Position numbers and translations under genes: made by a program. Positions 36,586 through 49,700 of a stretch of DNA of 64,000 nucleotides are shown one piece after another (position 1 is the stretch's first letter; each line of letters opens with the position of its first letter). The notes under the pieces are model-generated. The model made no database searches and had not been told where the DNA came from. It worked only from the letters and a program-made list of their open reading frames with translations. Origin of the DNA: Enterococcus sp. 4G2_DIV0659 (GTDB lineage: Bacteria > Bacillota > Bacilli > Lactobacillales > Enterococcaceae); assembly GCF_002140715.2 (NCBI RefSeq), contig NZ_NGLE02000001.1:1647001-1711000 (forward strand), written 5' to 3'.

Positions 36586-36603
36586 AACGAAAATAAATAA
36601 AAT

Positions 36604-36644
36604 AATAGAGGGAAAATTCATTTTTGATGAGTTTTCTCTCTATT
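36604..36644 (+). terminator. Terminator of dnaN
   Basis: An interrupted stem (AATAGAG..GAAAA with TTTTC..TCTATT) ending in a T-rich run, shortly after the dnaN stop. Confidence 0.55.
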
Positions 36645-36786
36645 TTCTTGAAAATTACTGAAAAAACTCAATAGAATGAACTTCTAAATTTCAGCTTAAA
36701 ATGCATTTTAAGGCTTTTTTTATCGTTAGAATATTTTTTGTCGATTGTATTTAAAATTGCTTAGAAACAAAATTAGACGGATAAAT

Positions 36787-36815
36787 TTGTTTTCTGATGT
36801 AAAAAAGGGTATAAT
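36787..36815 (+). promoter_or_regulatory. Promoter of yaaA-recF-gyrB-gyrA
   Basis: TTGTTT (36787) and TATAAT (36810) are separated by 17 bases, 39 bases before the yaaA start. Confidence 0.6.
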
Positions 36816-36853
36816 ATTAGAGTGAAAGTGAAAACAAAAAAGAGGGATGCATT

Positions 36854-37082
36854 TTGAAAAAAACGATTGTTTTAGAGACGGATTTCATGACACTTGGTCA
36901 AGTCTTAAAAGAAGTCAATGTTATCGGCAGCGGCGGCCAAGCAAAATGGTATTTAGCTGAAAATAGTGTTTTCGTAGATGGGGAATTAGAGAATCGCCGC
37001 GGAAGAAAATTATATGCAGGCATGATGATCGAGATACCTGAAGAAGGTACTTTTTTTATGGTGAAAAAAGGCGAGACAGTCG

Positions 37083-37096
<14 letters not shown>
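36854..37096 (+). CDS. yaaA: S4-domain RNA-binding protein YaaA
   Basis: 80 residues. An S4-like fold: FMTLGQVLKEVNVIGSGGQAKWYL, VFVDGELENRRGRKLYAGMMIEIP. Conserved between dnaN and recF in Firmicutes; the precise role is unsettled, though RNA or ribosome binding is presumed. The start appears to be TTG (AGAGGG upstream). Its end overlaps recF by 14 bases, implying coupled translation. Confidence 0.9.
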
Positions 37097-40156
<3,060 letters not shown>

Positions 40157-40239
40157 TGAAGAAGAAAAACCTCTATCCTTTGAGTAAAACGAATGAGGGA
40201 TAAGGATGTCAGACCTACAAATTTAAAGGAGACAAATTC

Positions 40240-42759
40240 ATGAGTGAAGAAATGAAAGAGAACATTCAAGACGTCAATCTGACCAGTGAAATGAAAGAAT
40301 CCTTCATTGATTATGCAATGAGCGTTATCGTAGCCCGTGCGCTGCCAGATGTCCGTGATGGGTTAAAGCCCGTTCACCGTCGTATTTTATACGGAATGAA
40401 TGAGTTAGGCGTAACACCTGATAAACCACATAAAAAATCTGCCCGTGTCGTAGGGGACGTAATGGGTAAGTATCATCCCCATGGAGATTCATCAATTTAC
40501 GAAGCCATGGTGCGGATGGCCCAACCCTTTAGTTATCGTAGTATGTTAGTAGATGGTCACGGAAACTTTGGTTCTGTCGATGGGGATGGAGCAGCGGCAA
40601 TGCGTTATACCGAAGCAAGAATGAGTAAAATTGCGTTGGAAATGCTCCGTGATATCAACAAAGATACAGTTGATTTTCATGGTAACTATGATGATTCTGA
40701 GCAAGAACCAGATGTATTACCAGCCCGTTTCCCTAACCTTTTAGTTAACGGAACAACAGGGATTGCGGTTGGGATGGCGACAAATATCCCACCACATAAT
40801 TTAACTGAGGTCATTGAAGCAGTTGGCTTATTGATGGAAAACCCAGACGTTACAACGAATGAATTGATGGAAGTACTCCCTGGACCTGACTTTCCGACAG
40901 GTGGTCTAGTGATGGGGAAATCCGGTATTCGTCGCGCATATGAAACAGGCCGCGGCTCAATAACTGTTCGGGCAAAAGTGGATATCACTGAAATGCCGAA
41001 TGGGAAAGAGCGGATCTTAGTATCTGAATTACCTTATATGGTCAACAAAGCGAAATTAATCGAACGAATTTCTGAATTGCATCGTGAAAAACGGATTGAA
41101 GGAATCACTGATTTACGTGATGAATCTTCTCGTGAGGGGATGCGTATTGTCATTGACGTTCGCCGTGATGTGAGTGCTTCAGTTATTTTGAACAATTTAT
41201 ATAAAATGACTGCATTGCAAACTTCTTTTGGTTTTAATATGTTAGCCATCGAAAAAGGTGTACCGAAGATTCTAAGCTTGAAACAAATTCTTGAAAACTA
41301 CGTAGAACACCAAAAAGTAGTTATCACACGTCGTACTGAATTTGATAAGAAAAAAGCAGAATCGCGTGCACATATCTTAGAAGGTTTACGTATTGCGTTA
41401 GATCACATTGATGAAATCATTTCAATTATTCGAAATTCAAGAGCAGATGATGAAGCTAAAGCGTCATTAATCGAACGTTTTGAATTTTCAGATCGTCAAG
41501 CGCAAGCAATCCTAGACATGCGTTTACGTAGCTTAACAGGTTTGCAGCGAGACAAGGTCGAAAACGAATACCAAGAGTTATTAAAACTTATTGCTGATTT
41601 GAATGATATTTTAGCGCGTCCAGAACGTGTGGTAGAAATCATCAAAACGGAACTAGGCGAAATTCGTGATAAATACGGTGATGCTCGTCGTACTGAACTA
41701 TTAGTCGGTGAAGTATTAAGTCTAGAAGACGAAGATTTGATTGAGGAAGCGGAAGTAGTTATTACCTTAACAAATAATGGCTATATCAAACGTGTAGCAA
41801 ATAGCGAATTTAGAGCACAACGTCGTGGTGGACGTGGGGTTCAAGGAATGGGTGTCCATGATGATGACTTCGTGAAAAACCTGGTTTCTTGTTCAACGCA
41901 TGACACATTGCTATTCTTTACAAATAACGGTAAAGTGTATCGTGCCAAAGGATATGAAATTCCAGAATACGGCAGAACGGCTAAAGGAATTCCAGTAATC
42001 AATATGCTAGGGATCGACTCTAGTGAGAAAATCCAAGCAATCATCGCTGTTGAAGGACAAGCAGAAGAAGGACACTATCTATTCTTCACGACCCGTAAAG
42101 GGACTGTTAAACGTACAGCTGTTAAAGCATTCTCTAATATTAGAAGTAATGGTTTGATTGCGATCGGTTTAAAAGAAGATGATGAGTTAGTCAATGTTGT
42201 CTTAACGAATGGTGAACAAAATATGATCATTGGAACACATAATGGTTATTCTGTGACCTTTGCTGAAACAGCCGTCCGTGATATGGGACGTACTGCATCA
42301 GGTGTACGCGGTATTCGTCTAAGAGAAGATGATTACGTCGTAGGAGCCTCTTTACTGGACGCTGACACGGAAGTTCTAGTGTTGACGGAAAATGGATACG
42401 GGAAGCGTACAAAAGCCTCTGAGTACCCTGTGAAGGGCCGTGGCGGTAAAGGAATCAAGACAGCAAACATTACAGCGAAAAATGGTCCGTTAGCAGGACT
42501 TACAACTGTTCGTGGGGACGAAGATATTTTAGTAATCACAAATAAAGGTGTAATTATTCGTTTCAACGTAGATTCAGTTTCTCAAACAGGACGTGCTACA
42601 TTAGGTGTCCGTTTGATGAGAATGGAAGAAGATGCAAAAGTTGTTACGATGGCTGTAGTTGAGCCAGAGCCAGAAGAAGAACTTGTAGAAGAAGTTGAAG
42701 GTGTGGAAACAACAATTGTTGAAACAGAAACACCAGATGCTGATACAACGGAAGAATAA
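40240..42759 (+). CDS. gyrA: DNA gyrase subunit A
   Basis: 839 residues. The catalytic tyrosine is in MRYTEAR (Tyr123). The quinolone-resistance region reads [12 protein letters not shown] with Ser84 and Glu88, the susceptible residues at the positions equal to 83 and 87 of E. coli. Six beta-pinwheel blades with GyrA-box [10 protein letters not shown] follow, and the tail is acidic (Glu-rich, last ~35 residues). AAAGGAG lies before the ATG. Confidence 0.98.
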   Translation: MSEEMKENIQDVNLTSEMKESFIDYAMSVIVARALPDVRDGLKPVHRRILYGMNELGVTPDKPHKKSARVVGDVMGKYHPHGDSSIYEAMVRMAQPFSYRSMLVDGHGNFGSVDGDGAAAMRYTEARMSKIALEMLRDINKDTVDFHGNYDDSEQEPDVLPARFPNLLVNGTTGIAVGMATNIPPHNLTEVIEAVGLLMENPDVTTNELMEVLPGPDFPTGGLVMGKSGIRRAYETGRGSITVRAKVDITEMPNGKERILVSELPYMVNKAKLIERISELHREKRIEGITDLRDESSREGMRIVIDVRRDVSASVILNNLYKMTALQTSFGFNMLAIEKGVPKILSLKQILENYVEHQKVVITRRTEFDKKKAESRAHILEGLRIALDHIDEIISIIRNSRADDEAKASLIERFEFSDRQAQAILDMRLRSLTGLQRDKVENEYQELLKLIADLNDILARPERVVEIIKTELGEIRDKYGDARRTELLVGEVLSLEDEDLIEEAEVVITLTNNGYIKRVANSEFRAQRRGGRGVQGMGVHDDDFVKNLVSCSTHDTLLFFTNNGKVYRAKGYEIPEYGRTAKGIPVINMLGIDSSEKIQAIIAVEGQAEEGHYLFFTTRKGTVKRTAVKAFSNIRSNGLIAIGLKEDDELVNVVLTNGEQNMIIGTHNGYSVTFAETAVRDMGRTASGVRGIRLREDDYVVGASLLDADTEVLVLTENGYGKRTKASEYPVKGRGGKGIKTANITAKNGPLAGLTTVRGDEDILVITNKGVIIRFNVDSVSQTGRATLGVRLMRMEEDAKVVTMAVVEPEPEEELVEEVEGVETTIVETETPDADTTEE

Positions 42760-42789
42760 TCAAAAATTCGAACAAAGCGTGTGAAAAAG

Positions 42790-42842
42790 AAAGGGAGGGT
42801 AAGACAAAAGTAAAAAAATACTTTTGCTTTACCCTCCCTTTC
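42790..42842 (+). terminator. Terminator of the gyrBA operon
   Basis: A long stem around AAAGGGAGGGTAA / TTACCCTCCCTTT, continued by CAAAAGTA / TACTTTTG inside, just after the gyrA stop. Confidence 0.8.
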
Positions 42843-42958
42843 CGCTTATTTTCCGAAGTATAAATTTCACTTATCTATAAAAAATTTATTAGCATTTTAT
42901 TTGTTTTGAAAAAAAGTGTGTTTATAATAGAAAGTAATAAGAAGTATGAGGTGAAGAG

Positions 42959-43390
42959 ATGATACAAGAAAAATTATTACTGTCTAAAACTTTTTCAAAG
43001 CAATTGAACATTGGAACCGCATTATCAAACTTCATCGAAAGCATCCTCGATATATTTGGAGAGAAGACAACTGTTTTTGAACGTAGACCGATTACCTTTT
43101 CGGAATATTTTTATGTTGAATTAATTACTTTTTCCAATGGCTTTCAAGTCCGAACCAGTCTTGAAAGAGATCCGGAAACGTTTGAAATAAAAGCAACTGC
43201 ATATTCTGAACCGAATCATGGTTATTTATCCAATCTGTCTTTGGAAGAATTGAGTATTATGCGTTCACTTGTAAAACAAGAAAGAGAATTGATTATAAAT
43301 CAAAAGTATTCCACAGTAGATCAAAATGAACTAGACATTGTTTCGTCATTGTTGATGAAATTAAAAATAATAACTGGAGAAATTATCTAG
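42959..43390 (+). CDS. Hypothetical cytoplasmic protein
   Basis: 143 residues behind GAGGTGAAGAG and a TATAAT box at about 42922. Mixed alpha/beta sequence without membrane segments, signal or motif that I recognise. It has its own promoter region and terminator, so it is an independent unit. Function unknown. Confidence 0.65.
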   Translation: MIQEKLLLSKTFSKQLNIGTALSNFIESILDIFGEKTTVFERRPITFSEYFYVELITFSNGFQVRTSLERDPETFEIKATAYSEPNHGYLSNLSLEELSIMRSLVKQERELIINQKYSTVDQNELDIVSSLLMKLKIITGEII

Positions 43391-43438
43391 GTTTACTCCG
43401 AGAAATAAGAATAAGTTGTTTCCACTGTCCTTTGATGC

Positions 43439-43486
43439 ACAGGGAAGCTATAGATCAGAAGAATAACTGAACTATAGCTTCCCTGT
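43439..43486 (+). terminator. Terminator after the hypothetical gene
   Basis: A 15-bp perfect stem (43439-43453 with 43472-43486), loop of 18 bases. Confidence 0.7.
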
Positions 43487-44086
43487 TTATTTGTGTTGTA
43501 AATAAACGTAAGTGTTATTCTTCCAAAAGCTCATCTTATCCTCCTCATTTAACCAATTGTTTAGTAAAGAACAAGAGGAATGATTTGAATATTTTTTTGA
43601 AAGTAGTTGGCAATTAAATGAAAAAAAGCATATATATAATTAGTTGAAGAATGGCTGTTAGTACCAACTAATAGACATTTTTTAGTTTTTATCCATTAAT
43701 AAGAATCCTTTTTATGTGTATTTTTTACGGTTTTTCTTCTCGTAATTTTTTATTTTTGTTATTTATTGTTTTGTAAATTTACTTTATAATATAAACTTAA
43801 CATTAAAAAAAGAAAACATTGCTTTTGGATTTGTTTTAATTTATCATTAGATAGTATTTTTGTATATTGGGCTACTTATACTAGATTTCAAAGGTTGAAG
43901 TGGTTAATTGTGGGTATGTTCTTAAATAGACTAAAAAAAGTAGATCATTTTTTTATGAGGCCACGCTCTTTACTGATCTGACAAAGATGTTTCAGCCCAT
44001 TTAAGGCAAATGTTAAACAAATTTAGCAATCATCAAATACTAGATTTGAATAGCATAATGAAAAATGAACAGAATGGAGGGATTAA
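43487..44086. other. AT-rich intergenic region without a supported gene
   Basis: No ORF here has both a ribosome site and protein-like composition. A short stretch at about 43914-43981 reads VGMFLNRLKKVDHFFMRPRSLLI and then stops; it could be decayed coding sequence. The region must hold the promoter of the VTC operon, but I cannot place it with confidence. Confidence 0.4.
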
Positions 44087-44198
44087 ATGGGAAATGGAAG
44101 GGAACAAATGAGAAACATTGAATGAATCTGCGAGAAATGTAGAACAAGTATATGGAGGAGACACTGCTATAAATAAGGAGTTAGAGGTAAATGGTTAA
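44087..44198 (+). pseudogene. Possible small upstream ORF disrupted by a 4-base duplication
   Basis: ATG at 44087 follows GGAGGG at ideal spacing but stops after 12 codons (MGNGREQMRNIE) inside a GAATGAAT tandem. Deleting one GAAT gives a 35-codon frame (then SARNVEQVYGG, ending KELEVNG) whose TAA at 44196-44198 overlaps the start of the VTC gene, as coupled genes do. Whether it is a real gene is uncertain. Confidence 0.3.
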
Positions 44199-44919
44199 AT
44201 TAAAAAAAAGTTTTCAAAGAAAAGAAAAAAAGTATGCACTTACTGAAGAAATGTATCATAAATTAAGAGAAAAAGTATCACCTTATATGCAAGAAGATGA
44301 GTATGGTCTTCATACAATTCTTTCTGTTTATTTTGATACAAAATGCTACAAAATGATTCGTCATTCAATAAGTAAGCCGCTTTATAAAGAGAAGTTTCGA
44401 ATGAGATGTTACGGTGTTCCTAAAGAAGATTCAACTGTTTTTTTAGAAATAAAAAAGAAAGTCCAAGGTGTTGTTTATAAAAGAAGAATAGCGTTGACGT
44501 ACTCAGCAGCTAAAGAATATATCAAGAATTCTCAATCAGTTGAATTATTGGATAGGAAAGATCAGCAAATAAAACAAGAAATAGATTGGGTAATGACACA
44601 AAATAACTTGGAGTCAAAAGTCATGATCGCCTACGATCGACGAGCCTTATTTGATTCTAGTGATGAGGATTTTCGAATTACGTTTGATTTTAATATTCGA
44701 TACAAAAAAGAATGTTTGACAGGTGAGTTAATTGACATAGGAGACCGTGTCGCACCTGAAATTGATGTATTGATGGAAGTCAAAGCTTTAGGCGCTTATC
44801 CTATTTGGTTCTCTAATATATTAGCAGAATTAATGATTTATCCCACATCATTTTCGAAATATGCTCAAACATATCAACGTTATTTATATTGTAAGGAGGA
44901 TTTTAATTATGTTGTCTAG
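44191..44919 (+). CDS. VTC-domain (polyphosphate polymerase-like) protein
   Basis: 242 residues. A tunnel-fold domain of the VTC/CYTH type with alternating basic and acidic strands: FQRKEKKYAL, SVYFDT, EKFRMRCYG, VFLEIKKKVQGVVYKRR, then MEVKALG. In yeast the VTC domain makes polyphosphate from ATP; in bacteria the role is largely inferred. There is no membrane segment, so it would act in the cytoplasm. AAGGAG precedes the ATG. It is the first of three genes, overlapping the next by 11 bases. Confidence 0.88.
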   Translation: MVKLKKSFQRKEKKYALTEEMYHKLREKVSPYMQEDEYGLHTILSVYFDTKCYKMIRHSISKPLYKEKFRMRCYGVPKEDSTVFLEIKKKVQGVVYKRRIALTYSAAKEYIKNSQSVELLDRKDQQIKQEIDWVMTQNNLESKVMIAYDRRALFDSSDEDFRITFDFNIRYKKECLTGELIDIGDRVAPEIDVLMEVKALGAYPIWFSNILAELMIYPTSFSKYAQTYQRYLYCKEDFNYVV

Positions 44920-45601
44920 TTTATTGGTGGAAAGTTCAACAGCAGGAGCTACAGTGGATTTGTCATTTCGTAAGCTGTTGATTTGTATTAGTGCGTCTAT
45001 TTTATTAGGTATTCTAGTAGCCTGTGTTCATATGTATAGAAATGTCTATAGTAAAAATTTTGTTATAACCTTGGCAGCACTACCGACATTGGTTCAATTA
45101 GTCATTATATTAGTAAACGGTAATTTAGGTACAGGTGTAGCTGTTTTAGGTGCTTTTAGTTTGATAAGATTTCGTTCGGTTGCAGGAGGTGCTCGGGAAA
45201 TTACGAGTATTTTTTGGTCAATGGGGATTGGTTTAGCAACAGGAATGGGGTATGTGACATACATTGTATTATTTTCGTTTGTAATTGCTTGTTTTTTAAT
45301 TATTTTGAATACATTGAGTTTTGGTGAGAAACAAAAAATCACAGAACGAGAATTAAAAATCACGATTCCAGAAGATTTGGATTATCCAGGATTATTTGAT
45401 GATTTATTTCAAAAATACACGTATTATGCAACATTAAATTCAGTTAAAACAACAACAATGGGTAGTTTGTATGAGTTACGTTATCGAGTGATGTTAAAAG
45501 ATCAACAAGATGAAAAAGAATTATTAGATGCACTACGAGTAAGAAATGGGAATTTGACCATTGTTTCTGGAAAAGTTTCTACGAATAGAGATGAGTTGTA
45601 G
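44909..45601 (+). CDS. DUF4956 family membrane protein
   Basis: 230 residues from ATG at 44909 (AAGGAGG upstream, inside the end of the VTC gene). About four membrane helices in the first ~145 residues with the conserved GTGVAVLGAFSLIRFRSV loop, then a cytoplasmic alpha/beta domain (ITIPEDLDYPGLFDDLF). This family is commonly found next to VTC-domain and CotH genes. Transport or scaffolding at the membrane is an inference only. Confidence 0.88.
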   Translation: MLSSLLVESSTAGATVDLSFRKLLICISASILLGILVACVHMYRNVYSKNFVITLAALPTLVQLVIILVNGNLGTGVAVLGAFSLIRFRSVAGGAREITSIFWSMGIGLATGMGYVTYIVLFSFVIACFLIILNTLSFGEKQKITERELKITIPEDLDYPGLFDDLFQKYTYYATLNSVKTTTMGSLYELRYRVMLKDQQDEKELLDALRVRNGNLTIVSGKVSTNRDEL

Positions 45602-45658
45602 GTCAGAAATAAATTATTTGATAGTTGGGGTAAAACAATTTTTAATTAGGGGTGCTAT

Positions 45659-48600
45659 ATGAAAAATATAAACGTGTTGTCAAAGATGATCACTAAATGT
45701 TATCTGCTAGTTTTATGTTTGTTGATCTTACCGATTCATGGATTTGCTGAAGAGCAAGAGTCGGTAGAAGAAGAAAGTGTTAACGCCCAAGAGAGTGATT
45801 TGGATAATTTTAATGCTGTGCAAAGTTCATTTTCTCTTGAAAATAATCGCTTTATAATAAAAAAAGAAGTTTCTATTGCTACAGGAAAAGATGATGGGAA
45901 AGTTAACAAAAGTTCAGTCAACTTAACTAGTAGTAGATTGGACCTTCACGGACCAGCGCAATTTGATACGTATCTTCGATTTAGAGACTTATCCATTCCA
46001 GAAGATGCTGAAATCAAAGAAGCTTATTTAATTTTTTCAGCTAGAAATGCGTCTAATAAACCGACCAATTTAAGTATTTTTGGTGAAATTGGTGAAGGTC
46101 TTGAGTTTGGTACGCAAGTAGCTTCTTTTACAAGTAGAACAATGAGCCAAAATGTTGCGCAAATGAGTGCACCGGATAATATCGTTGCTAATCAGAATGT
46201 CACAACGGTAAGTCTTCTTGCTATTGTAAATGAGATGAGAGCAAGTAATACCTCTCTTAAAAATAGTGTATTTAAAGTAGTTGGAGATGGGCAAGGTTCA
46301 CTTATTGCACATTCTTTTGAAGCGAATGCTCAACTAGCACCAAAATTGGTTATTGAATATGAATCTGCTTTTGGAGAAACAGTCAATGCTATTGATACAC
46401 CTAAAAATATTGCGGAAGAATACGGAGCAGCGCAGTATGTAACACAGGGAGGCAATTTAGAAATTGGAGGATATTTTTCTAATTCATTGACGCCAGGTAA
46501 TAAGCAGATTACGGGATTTCGTTTCAATAATGTACAACTTCCAAAAGAAGCAGAGATTGAAGAAGCCTACCTGGAATTTGTTACCTCTGTAACGACTAAG
46601 AATAATGCTGTTTCTGCTATGGAAATTCGTGCTGAGACAGGTGATGCTAAAGAGTATCAAAGTACGGCTAAAAACATTAGCAATCGATCATATGGGCAAT
46701 TAGTCACACGATATGATCAAAAAGCGTTTATAAATCGTAAAGAAGTGGTTCGAACAGCGGATCTTAGTGATTTAATCAATGAACAACGACTAAATGGCTG
46801 GAACTCCGGAAATGCTTTGGCATTTAAAGTTGATGGAAATAATTTTATTGGGAGCGTGTATTCTTCTGGTAAAGAAACAGCCCCAAAATTGGTGATCCGT
46901 TATAAATATAATGCCTCACCGCCGTTGTTTAATAACGTAATTACTGATGCTAAAGCAATTGATCAAGTGTTTATCAATGAAGTTTCTTCTGAAGGAACAA
47001 AGGAGTCTAAAGATACTTGGATCGAACTTTATAACAATAATGACCAAGCTGTTTTATTAGATAAGAATGTTTATATAACGAACAAAAAGAAACAAGCTGA
47101 GCTTAATAAACTAATTATCCCAGCGAAAGATCATCGCGTTCTTTATCTGGATAAAAAACCAGAACGAGGCAATGATCACCTTGCTTTTGAATTAAGTGCT
47201 CAAGGAGAGGTCAATCTTTTAGAAAAAAGCCAAGGGAAGGATAGAGTGATAGATACTCTTGCCTTTGTAAAACAAAAATATAATCAAACCTATGGCCGAA
47301 AGCCAGACGGTAGCTCTAATATGACACTTTTAAATACGCCGACATTCAATTATTCCAATAATGAAGCAAAAGCAGACGCAACCTTGACTTTTGATCATGA
47401 ACGAGGAATTTATGAAACTGGTTTTAGCCTTTCATTAACAGCAGATCCAGGATTAACCATTGCTTATACACTAGATGGCAGTGATCCAACAAAAACGAAT
47501 GGTCAAACATATACTGGACCCATTGCAATTACGCAAACATGTGTAGTAAAAGCAGTAGCTTTTGATAATGACAGAACAACCGAGGTAAGTAGTCATACAT
47601 TTGTTTTACAGGATAACTATAAAAATGAAAAAGCAAGTGGAATAAAATGGCGATACAAACAAATTGTTACGGAAGAAGAATATGCTACTTCATTGAAACA
47701 ATTCCCGATTATTTCTGTAACAAGCGATTTAAAAAAACTAGATAAAAATAAGGATGCAATCGGTACTTTTGAATACATTGATGCACATTTGAAAAAGGGC
47801 AATAAGAATTACGTCAGCTCAGCTGCAAGTAAAAAATACGGGCAGTTTAGTGCCAATCAAGAAAATTCAGGAGTAACAGTCAAATTTAATCGTAATGCAA
47901 ATACTAAAAAAGCCAAGTTCTCCTTTTTTGAACCATATCCTAACGATGCTTTTCCTGTAGTGAACAAGTTTGCAAGACTTAAACTAAAGGAAGGACAAGA
48001 TGGACCCCAAAATGATATTTATAACTTAGGCTACAATCGTTATGATGAAAAAGTAACCAACACTCTTGCAAAAGACATGAAAAAGTTGGCGCTGGATTCC
48101 CGTTACGTTCATTATTTTTACAATGGAAGCTATATGGGCTTAAAAACATTGAAGGAAGATTTTGGGGAGAAAATGTTTGAAGAGTACTTTGGTGGAAACG
48201 ATACAGACTATACTAAAATCAGATTCCAAGATGGCAGTTTCCCAAGTGGTACGATTGAAAGCGAAGATGCGGCGATTAAGGCACGTGTAACAGCTATTAT
48301 TAAAACCAAAGATTTTCAAGAAGCGAAACAGTATATAGATGTCGATGATTTTATTAAAACACAAATTCTGTTTATGTTTGTCGATACAGAAAGAGAAATA
48401 GATGCGGTTATTGGAAATGCCACAGTGCACGGTGATCCCAATGCAACGAAGATGATGTTTAATGTGAATGATACAGATGGCGCTTTTCATAATAATAATT
48501 TAACTGGAACAAGTCAATCTAGCTTAATTGGAGGTGGCGGTACCTATCGTTATAAATGGAACAGTGACACCACTTCAAGAAAAGGTGCGGGCGGTATGTT

Positions 48601-49168
48601 TGGTGTTTTTTCTGGCGATAGCACCAACCCTGCTGTAGGAAATTTAGAATTTAAAACCCTTGTTAAAGATCAAGTTCTTCAACAAATCGGTCCTACTAAA
48701 GGAGATTTTAGAGGAGCAAAAGGCGCGCCTCTTTCTGTTGATAATGTACAGCGTGTAATCAAAGAGAATATAAAAGAACTAGAACTTCCGTATAAATTAG
48801 ACGCAGCGTTTATGGCAACGAGAAAAACAATTTATACAGACTGGTTGAAACAACAAGAGAAGGTTATTCCCCAAGTGGAGGATCGCGTAAAATTCTCTCT
48901 TCAAATGTGGCAAAAATACAATATGGCGCACACATTAGATCCTGTTGAAATCATCAAAGAAAATAATCAGTTGATTCTTAAGAATAAAAATGCAAAAACA
49001 GAAGCATATTATACGTTAGATGGCACGGATCCGATGGGGCCAGATGGAGTTGTCTCAGAACGTGCTGTGAAGTTTGATGCACAAGCTGTTGTGAGTGATC
49101 AGGCACTTATTACAGTTCGAGCGTTCCAATCGAATAATTGGGGACCAATCAGCAGGTCTTTAAACTAG
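45659..49168 (+). CDS. Secreted multidomain CotH-kinase family protein
   Basis: 1169 residues. Signal peptide (cleavage near GFAEEQ). Two DNRLRE-like beta-sandwich domains (about 70-234 and 260-417, each ending with a PKLVIEY/PKLVIRY strand). A lamin-tail domain (about 430-560, VFINEVSSEG, WIELYN). A chitobiase C-terminal-type domain (about 577-650, YTLDGSDPTKTNG). The CotH kinase-like domain (about 675-1080) has YMGLKTLKEDFG, metal-binding-like FNVNDTDGAF and an AR/KLK string. A second YTLDGTDP domain closes the protein. No LPXTG or membrane anchor is seen. CotH enzymes phosphorylate spore-coat or secreted proteins. It lies 57 bases after DUF4956 with a ribosome site AGGGG. Confidence 0.9.
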   Translation: MKNINVLSKMITKCYLLVLCLLILPIHGFAEEQESVEEESVNAQESDLDNFNAVQSSFSLENNRFIIKKEVSIATGKDDGKVNKSSVNLTSSRLDLHGPAQFDTYLRFRDLSIPEDAEIKEAYLIFSARNASNKPTNLSIFGEIGEGLEFGTQVASFTSRTMSQNVAQMSAPDNIVANQNVTTVSLLAIVNEMRASNTSLKNSVFKVVGDGQGSLIAHSFEANAQLAPKLVIEYESAFGETVNAIDTPKNIAEEYGAAQYVTQGGNLEIGGYFSNSLTPGNKQITGFRFNNVQLPKEAEIEEAYLEFVTSVTTKNNAVSAMEIRAETGDAKEYQSTAKNISNRSYGQLVTRYDQKAFINRKEVVRTADLSDLINEQRLNGWNSGNALAFKVDGNNFIGSVYSSGKETAPKLVIRYKYNASPPLFNNVITDAKAIDQVFINEVSSEGTKESKDTWIELYNNNDQAVLLDKNVYITNKKKQAELNKLIIPAKDHRVLYLDKKPERGNDHLAFELSAQGEVNLLEKSQGKDRVIDTLAFVKQKYNQTYGRKPDGSSNMTLLNTPTFNYSNNEAKADATLTFDHERGIYETGFSLSLTADPGLTIAYTLDGSDPTKTNGQTYTGPIAITQTCVVKAVAFDNDRTTEVSSHTFVLQDNYKNEKASGIKWRYKQIVTEEEYATSLKQFPIISVTSDLKKLDKNKDAIGTFEYIDAHLKKGNKNYVSSAASKKYGQFSANQENSGVTVKFNRNANTKKAKFSFFEPYPNDAFPVVNKFARLKLKEGQDGPQNDIYNLGYNRYDEKVTNTLAKDMKKLALDSRYVHYFYNGSYMGLKTLKEDFGEKMFEEYFGGNDTDYTKIRFQDGSFPSGTIESEDAAIKARVTAIIKTKDFQEAKQYIDVDDFIKTQILFMFVDTEREIDAVIGNATVHGDPNATKMMFNVNDTDGAFHNNNLTGTSQSSLIGGGGTYRYKWNSDTTSRKGAGGMFGVFSGDSTNPAVGNLEFKTLVKDQVLQQIGPTKGDFRGAKGAPLSVDNVQRVIKENIKELELPYKLDAAFMATRKTIYTDWLKQQEKVIPQVEDRVKFSLQMWQKYNMAHTLDPVEIIKENNQLILKNKNAKTEAYYTLDGTDPMGPDGVVSERAVKFDAQAVVSDQALITVRAFQSNNWGPISRSLN

Positions 49169-49220
49169 CAAATATTTAGAGATAAAAGGAGTTATGGATT
49201 TACTAGGCTTTAATAAAAAA

Positions 49221-49297
49221 ACGCTATGGAAAATAAGATCAGACACACAAAAGGGAAAGAGCTACTTTAGTGAATCTATCTTTAATTTCCATGGCGT
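49221..49297. terminator. Inverted repeat between convergent genes
   Basis: ACGCTATGGAAA (49221-49232) and TTTCCATGGCGT (49286-49297), one mismatch, long 53-base loop. A plausible bidirectional terminator. Confidence 0.4.
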
Positions 49298-49300
49298 TTC

Positions 49301-49669
49301 TTATTTTTGTTTGCGGCTCATCAACGTACAGCGGCCAACCGCAGTTAACTCTCCAGAATCCGTATAAATTTTTCCTTCCCAAACTTGAATGGCTTGTCCA
49401 ACACGATCGGCTGTTGCAATCACAGTTAAAGTCCCTGTGGCAACACTTTTTAGATGATTGATTTGAAGATCTACACCAACAGCGTAAGATTCTGAATCTA
49501 GTTGTTCTTTGGCTCCTAGACTACAAGCAGTTTCAATTAAAATACCATTGATTCCTCCATGTACAATTCCATAAGGTTGTTTATGAAAATCCTCTATTTT
49601 CATGGTTAAAATAACTTTGTCTTTAGACAGTTCAGTTGTTTCAATCTGTAAATAGTCTAATAAATGCAT
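49301..49669 (-). CDS. menI: Hotdog-fold acyl-CoA thioesterase, possible DHNA-CoA thioesterase
   Basis: 122 residues from the second ATG (49669), which has better spacing from AAAGG than the one at 49678. PaaI/hotdog signature: PYGIVHGGINGILIETACSLGA with the catalytic Glu after GGxN, then VGVDLQINHLKSV. Such enzymes hydrolyse 1,4-dihydroxy-2-naphthoyl-CoA in menaquinone synthesis; the men operon 3 kb away lacks another thioesterase, so this is a candidate. The symbol is tentative. Confidence 0.7.
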   Translation of the reverse strand: MHLLDYLQIETTELSKDKVILTMKIEDFHKQPYGIVHGGINGILIETACSLGAKEQLDSESYAVGVDLQINHLKSVATGTLTVIATADRVGQAIQVWEGKIYTDSGELTAVGRCTLMSRKQK

Positions 49670-49700
49670 GAAACTCATCCTTTCTTTTTGCGATAGAACA

